This document shows positions 59,501-64,000 of a stretch of DNA of 64,000 bases, in pieces. The notes under the pieces were generated by a model. The model made no database searches and had not been told where the DNA came from. It saw only the letters and a list, made by a program, of their open reading frames with translations. This DNA comes from Metallyticus violacea (Eukaryota; Arthropoda; Insecta; Mantodea; Metallyticidae), in NCBI GenBank assembly GCA_030762175.1, contig CM060838.1, positions 20,355,001 to 20,419,000 on the forward strand, written 5' to 3'. Both the position numbers and the translations under genes were made by a program. Position 1 is the first letter of the stretch. The number at the start of each line of letters is the position of its first letter.

Positions 59501-62500
59501 GTTTTTTAAATGTCCTTCCTGGATATCTCTATTCACCTTGATCCATAACTTCTATGCGTGTCAGTCGGGACTTTTAGCACCTTCAGCACCTCTGCAGTAA
59601 CCTTGTCAATGTTTATAACTGTTATTTTGCTGCAAGGTGAAATTTTTCTCTACTAGATGCAATTCAGATGGTTTTTGCATCACATTGAAGACTTTTGTGA
59701 TGATTCTAGTTCATTTTTTCTTCAGTTTTCACAATATCCCAACTTATTCACAGAAAATCATCCCCCGACAGTAATAGATTTCTCCTTTACATAGAGTACA
59801 CATAATTTACCAGAATCACCGTATATTTTTTTCGAAGTAGGCAACCCACATTACACCGTAAGAGTTAGGTAAAGTAGCAGCTGATTTAACAACCTACATG
59901 ATCACTAATTCCAGAAGGTCAAATTTCCTAACATCTAAAATAAATTATATTTCATATAAATACACAAATAGAGGAATAAAGCAACTTATATTTATAACCG
60001 TTCATCGGCTAAATATTAGCTTTGTAGTTTATTCGATAATGAGAACATTACAGAGAAAATCAAAAGGGGAAAAAAAACTTAACATAACATCCAATATTGT
60101 CCATCCTTAAAACCCCTGCAAGATGCAACCTATGTGGCATGCGTTAAATGAAAATACGTTAGAATATAATTTGAAGAAATGTACGGGGATTGTGAAACAC
60201 AGTAAATATTAGCCTGGCACCAAGGCACTCATATTTTAGTTCATCTACACAAAGTAGCTCAGCGGTGTTCATTTTCGATGTTGTCTAGCCCACTGCAGTT
60301 TCTGAAAGTTTCGTTTAAACTGTTGCAGGTGATATAGCCTCCTTGTTCTTTTCTACTAGTTCTGTATATATTTCTAGTTCAGTTTTATATATATTCTTTT
60401 TATTGACATTTCCAGTGAATTTGACATCACTTTTTATAGTTTTGCCAGACTATGATGGAGGTGGTAAATCCTGGTTGCTCTCTGTGGTATTACATTTTCC
60501 CAAGAGTCAAGATATTTAGCAATTTGAAGAATCGAGTACAAACTCTTTTATAAAAAGAATAAAGCGTTAAATAATATAATGTTTATTTATCATTTAAAAT
60601 ATTCATCTGCATAATAATGAATCTCTATTGAATTTAATAAGTGGAGCTGCCTTATACGAAACATGGCAAAAGAGTGTGTGGGAAAAGGTAGCTGCAAGTA
60701 TATGAATGCATAGAGAAAGAAAACGCTCAATATATACTTAAATTATACTTGTAAAGGAGCTTTGTCTAATTGCATTTGTTTAAAAAAATTAAATGTATGT
60801 AAAATTACAACTGGGTACTACCTGAATTATTATTTCCAGATATTTAATAGAAATGCAAGTTGTCAGTAGCCCTCATTCGCTTGAAATTAAACTCTGCTAC
60901 TATTTGTCTGGCAGAGTCAGCTGTTTCAGTTGTAGACAATTCTACCTCTACAGAGCCCACTACAATCCTGCTGAGGCAAGTGCTTCGCTCTGCAATTGGA
61001 AGAGGGAGCCAAGTTTCGAATATGGGAATGACAACTGCTTCTTCACGACTGCCGTTGAGTACATTTGCCGGGGAATGTGGGTAGTCTAACTCACTCTCGT
61101 GTCGAAGTGGATGAACGAATCTGGAGCCTATCCAAGCCAATACGACGCAGGACTGGGGAACAATTTGTAGGGGGAGGGGGGGTACAAGCTGCTGCTTTTA
61201 CTTCTCATCTTTTTACCACTCTATAGGAAGTACGTTTCGGTGTAACTTACAAATAATGCAAGAAGAATGTTCGGTTTACTTTCGCGCTCTAAGAAAGCAG
61301 TAAATTTTGTATATCGATGGTTTAACACATTATTTTGTTAATTTTTTTATTTATGTAAGGATAAGCACATAGACTCATTTTATAATATTCAAAGTTTCAA
61401 CTGAATTAATCTAAATTTTAATTTTCATGAAATGTGCAGCAAAGAGCAAGGTTAGGATGAATTTGGGATGTTCTTTTTTTATTCATTCTGATAATGCATA
61501 AATGTATTTTTAGCTTTTATATATAGGATTTATCCAAATAAGTAATACCAATATTTATTGCAATTCAAAAGACGTTCCATGATAATAAAGTAAATCCTAT
61601 TGAAGAAAAATTTATTTTACGGAACTTTATTAACTTTTATTAACTAATATTTTCCCTTGTTAACCTAAGAACTGATCTGTCTTTCTCAGGTGTTCTTTAA
61701 CTCTTGTAGTCCAGACTTCAAACTCAAAGCAACTATTTGACAAAACTTCGTCATTGTAATTTATTTTATTATTAAGTTTTTCTGTAGTTTCCCATATAAG
61801 CTGGAATTTACGGAGAACCATCATGCACAAAATTGCAAAATGCCTCTTTCAAACCTTATTTCCGTTACGTTTTCTTAGTGAATTTTTTGTTCCAAACATG
61901 CCACAAAGCAACACAGAATCTTACATTTTGAAACAATCAATGTTTTAATCGCTTAAAACAAAATATCGTTAGTATAAAACTCCATTATATAAAAAAATAG
62001 TTTGTTTTCTGTGACTTGTTCAAAAAGTTATAAAACCATGCAGTTTAAAAATTACAAAAATCTGGACAACAACAAAAAAAATTACAAAAATTTAGTGTTC
62101 AGGAAGAAAAAAGTAAACGTGCTTGCAAATAACATGAAAATCAAATTTGTTCAGATATTTACTTGAGATATATTTATGAACATTTTTACAAATTATATAA
62201 AATAATAATAATGACCTAGAGCAACATCTACTTCATATATACTGGATTAATATTAATATTAAGATTTTCTTAAAAGAAAGTGAGATAGACAATTGACTAT
62301 TTTTAAGTTTTTCACCAAAAAGCTTGTTTTAAAATGTATGTTTTCTTATCCAATAAACTGGCAAAATAAAATAATTGATTTAGATTCGTCATTTACATTT
62401 TTTGAAATATTGAAAATACATAGTGAATTCTCAGAATTTGAATAATTTAATTTTACTTTAACGACAACAAAAATGTATATGTGTGTCAATGCTTAATAAA

Positions 62501-62813
62501 TCTGAATATCAAAAAGAAATATTTACTTACATTCGTAATGCACCCTAGAAACATTTATAATCCTAAATAGTTTTCAGATATCTAAACAGTTAAGATAAAA
62601 TCCGACATAAATATAAAGTGAGGGATATTCGAAAGCCTTGTAATGCACACAACATCTACCAGATAATTGGCATCCTGGCGCTCGATATAGAAATCTACGG
62701 GGGCCAATCAGGATCGAGGCTATCACACCAGCGTACGTGTGTGTAAAATATTACATCACACTTTAAAACACAAGCGTGTTATCCGGAAATCTACACTGTA
62801 GCCAATCCGTTAG
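59501..62813. other. Non-coding stretch
   Basis: No gene recognised. 60844-61140 is GC-richer and open in two plus frames and one minus frame at once. The minus-strand frame (98 codons, with VVIPIFETWLPLPIAERSTC) is the most protein-like but matches nothing I know. Confidence 0.45.
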
Positions 62814-63122
62814 CGTTCTCCCGGCGCTATACATCATCGCATTTGCCCTAAGCTGCAATACGTTGGAACCGTCACTGATCCAAGCGACAAATGGACCGTT
62901 CGGTCGTTACCCCGGAACAAACTGCCGAGAAAGCAATACGGACAACACATGGTGCTCTGCAAGACTAAGGGGACCTGTCCAGACTTTGAATTTGTCGATA
63001 AGAGCAAAGAATGCAAAATAAATGCGTTTTACATTTGGGGACATGATATTCAAAGAGACAAACTATTAGACATGTATAGAATAGGCTATTCCGCTCTTAG
63101 ACCCTTAAAAGTTAAAATCTGA
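62814..63122 (+). other. Open reading frame of 102 codons without ATG start, unknown
   Basis: Between an in-frame TAG at 62811 and TGA at 63120 the plus strand is open. It reads KLQYVGTVTDPSDKWTVRS, LPRNKLPRKQYGQHMVLC, KTKGTCPDFEFVDKSKEC and KINAFYIWGHDIQRDKLL. Amino-acid usage is more protein-like than in the neighbouring frame, which has an ATG-started ORF (62776-63021). It might be part of an exon or an element relic. No splice site clearly bounds it. Confidence 0.2.
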
Positions 63123-63553
63123 ACAAATTATACTTGTTATGGATTACAAACTTACATTTAACATCTTTTTTATGTTTTTATTTTTTGTGTAAAGTCAAAT
63201 ATTTTCTTATAAAATTCACTATGCAGAAAATTTTAAACATTTCCAAGTAGTAAATTACGATTTTAATTGAATAGTTTTTATTTCAGCATTAAGGTTAAAG
63301 TTCAGATTATATCACTCTAGGTTTGCTATATTGGTGGAATTTAACTTACATTTATTTGCTGAGGATCAGAGAAATTCATCAATTAACAAAAATTAATGGA
63401 AAATAAAGCAACGTGGAATGCAAAAGTTTATTCCCAAATACGTTACAGTGTTTTTCATTTTTCATTAAGGAAACTAGAATAAATATTTTCGGTATCTATT
63501 TAGTTCTTCATTTATATGAGTTAAATGCACAATTAGTTTCATTTTTTTAAATT
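63123..63553. other. Unassigned AT-rich stretch
   Basis: Nothing recognised. Confidence 0.5.
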
Positions 63554-63595
63554 GTGTTTAACGCCCGTTTTTACTGCTGTGGCACCACAGGCGGT
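63554..63595 (-). mobile_element. SINE family B, 3' end fragment only
   Basis: GTGTTTAACGCCCGTTTTTA and GGCACCACAGGCGGT match the extreme 3' end of family B in complement. The remaining body is absent: a very short 5'-truncated copy. Confidence 0.75.
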
Positions 63596-64000
63596 ATTAT
63601 TAGTTTCATATAAATGTATTGACGTCTATATGCGTTACAATACTAAAAAAAAACAATTTATGCAGCGTTGAAAACAAAATCAATCATTCATCTTCATTGC
63701 AGAATACACAGTTACGAATTAATTAAAATTTCTTATAGAGCTGCTTATGAGTGTTAAAGTAAGTAAATAAGTTAATATTAACTACCAAATTAATTAGTAG
63801 ATTTGATAATACTAACCTGTTCCGAAATATATGACACTTCAAAAGTTTCTGAAGTACCATTAATATATTTACTGTATATCCATTAAGGAATAAATTTTAT
63901 TTCTTCTTATAAATGTCATAAGAATTTCTCAGTATATGATAATTCAAACTTTTCAACTTGGGATAAAATGTTTTCCGGTAAATCCATCTCCTCTAACAAA
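63596..64000. other. Unassigned AT-rich end of window
   Basis: Nothing recognised. Confidence 0.5.

Noticed and set aside
1..64000. CRISPR arrays, bacterial operons, riboswitches or prophage
   Set aside because: No spaced short repeats, no dense long ORFs and no bacterial gene order. All signals are those of an animal genome.

Overview
This is a 64 kb piece of a large, AT-rich animal genome. I see no complete protein-coding host gene, no operon structure and no functional RNA gene. It is intergenic or intronic DNA filled with decayed mobile elements. The mix points to an insect: two clear tRNA-derived SINE families, a third SINE-like family, I-, Jockey- and RT/RTE-type non-LTR retrotransposon relics, mariner (DD34D) and related Tc1/mariner-superfamily transposons, and short CCTAA (insect telomere-type) motifs. 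The style of the LINE relics resembles cockroach/termite-like (polyneopteran) genomes. That placement is inference from memory of such families, not from a search.

Layout: 1-5.26 kb is AT-rich with simple repeats. 5.26-7.87 kb holds three LINE remnants: an I-type RNase H end on minus, a LINE 3' tail on minus, and a Jockey-like RT C-terminus on plus ending in poly(A). 12.89-14.0 kb is a long degenerate reverse transcriptase on minus, with a second copy at 36.85-37.36 kb. 15.4-15.95 kb has SINE family A with a 12-bp target duplication plus a solo tRNA-like head. 20.0-20.4 kb is a mariner C-terminal relic. 22.6-23.5 kb joins a SINE A to an inverted-repeat element that carries a tRNA-Ile-like sequence. 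24.6-25.25 kb pairs a LINE-like relic with a SINE B. 27-28.6 kb has two SINE B copies and one SINE A. 32.3-32.5, 40.5, 47.3-48.0 and 54.5-55.0 kb hold fragments of helix-turn-helix / IS630-Tc1-type transposons. 44.1-45.87 kb is a mariner split by a TA-flanked inverted-repeat element. 46.4-47.0 kb is a SINE A inserted inside a SINE B. 51.9-52.6 kb has a third SINE-like family abutting a SINE B. 59 kb has a second copy of the LINE 3' tail.

Host-gene evidence is weak. Three open stretches have splice-like borders or unusually protein-like frames (31.55-31.73, 51.01-51.26 and 56.27-56.66 kb), and a fourth (62.81-63.12 kb) is simply open. I recognise none of them. The main interest is the stratigraphy of nested insertions and the internally deleted, transposase-remnant elements with duplicated or inverted subterminal regions.
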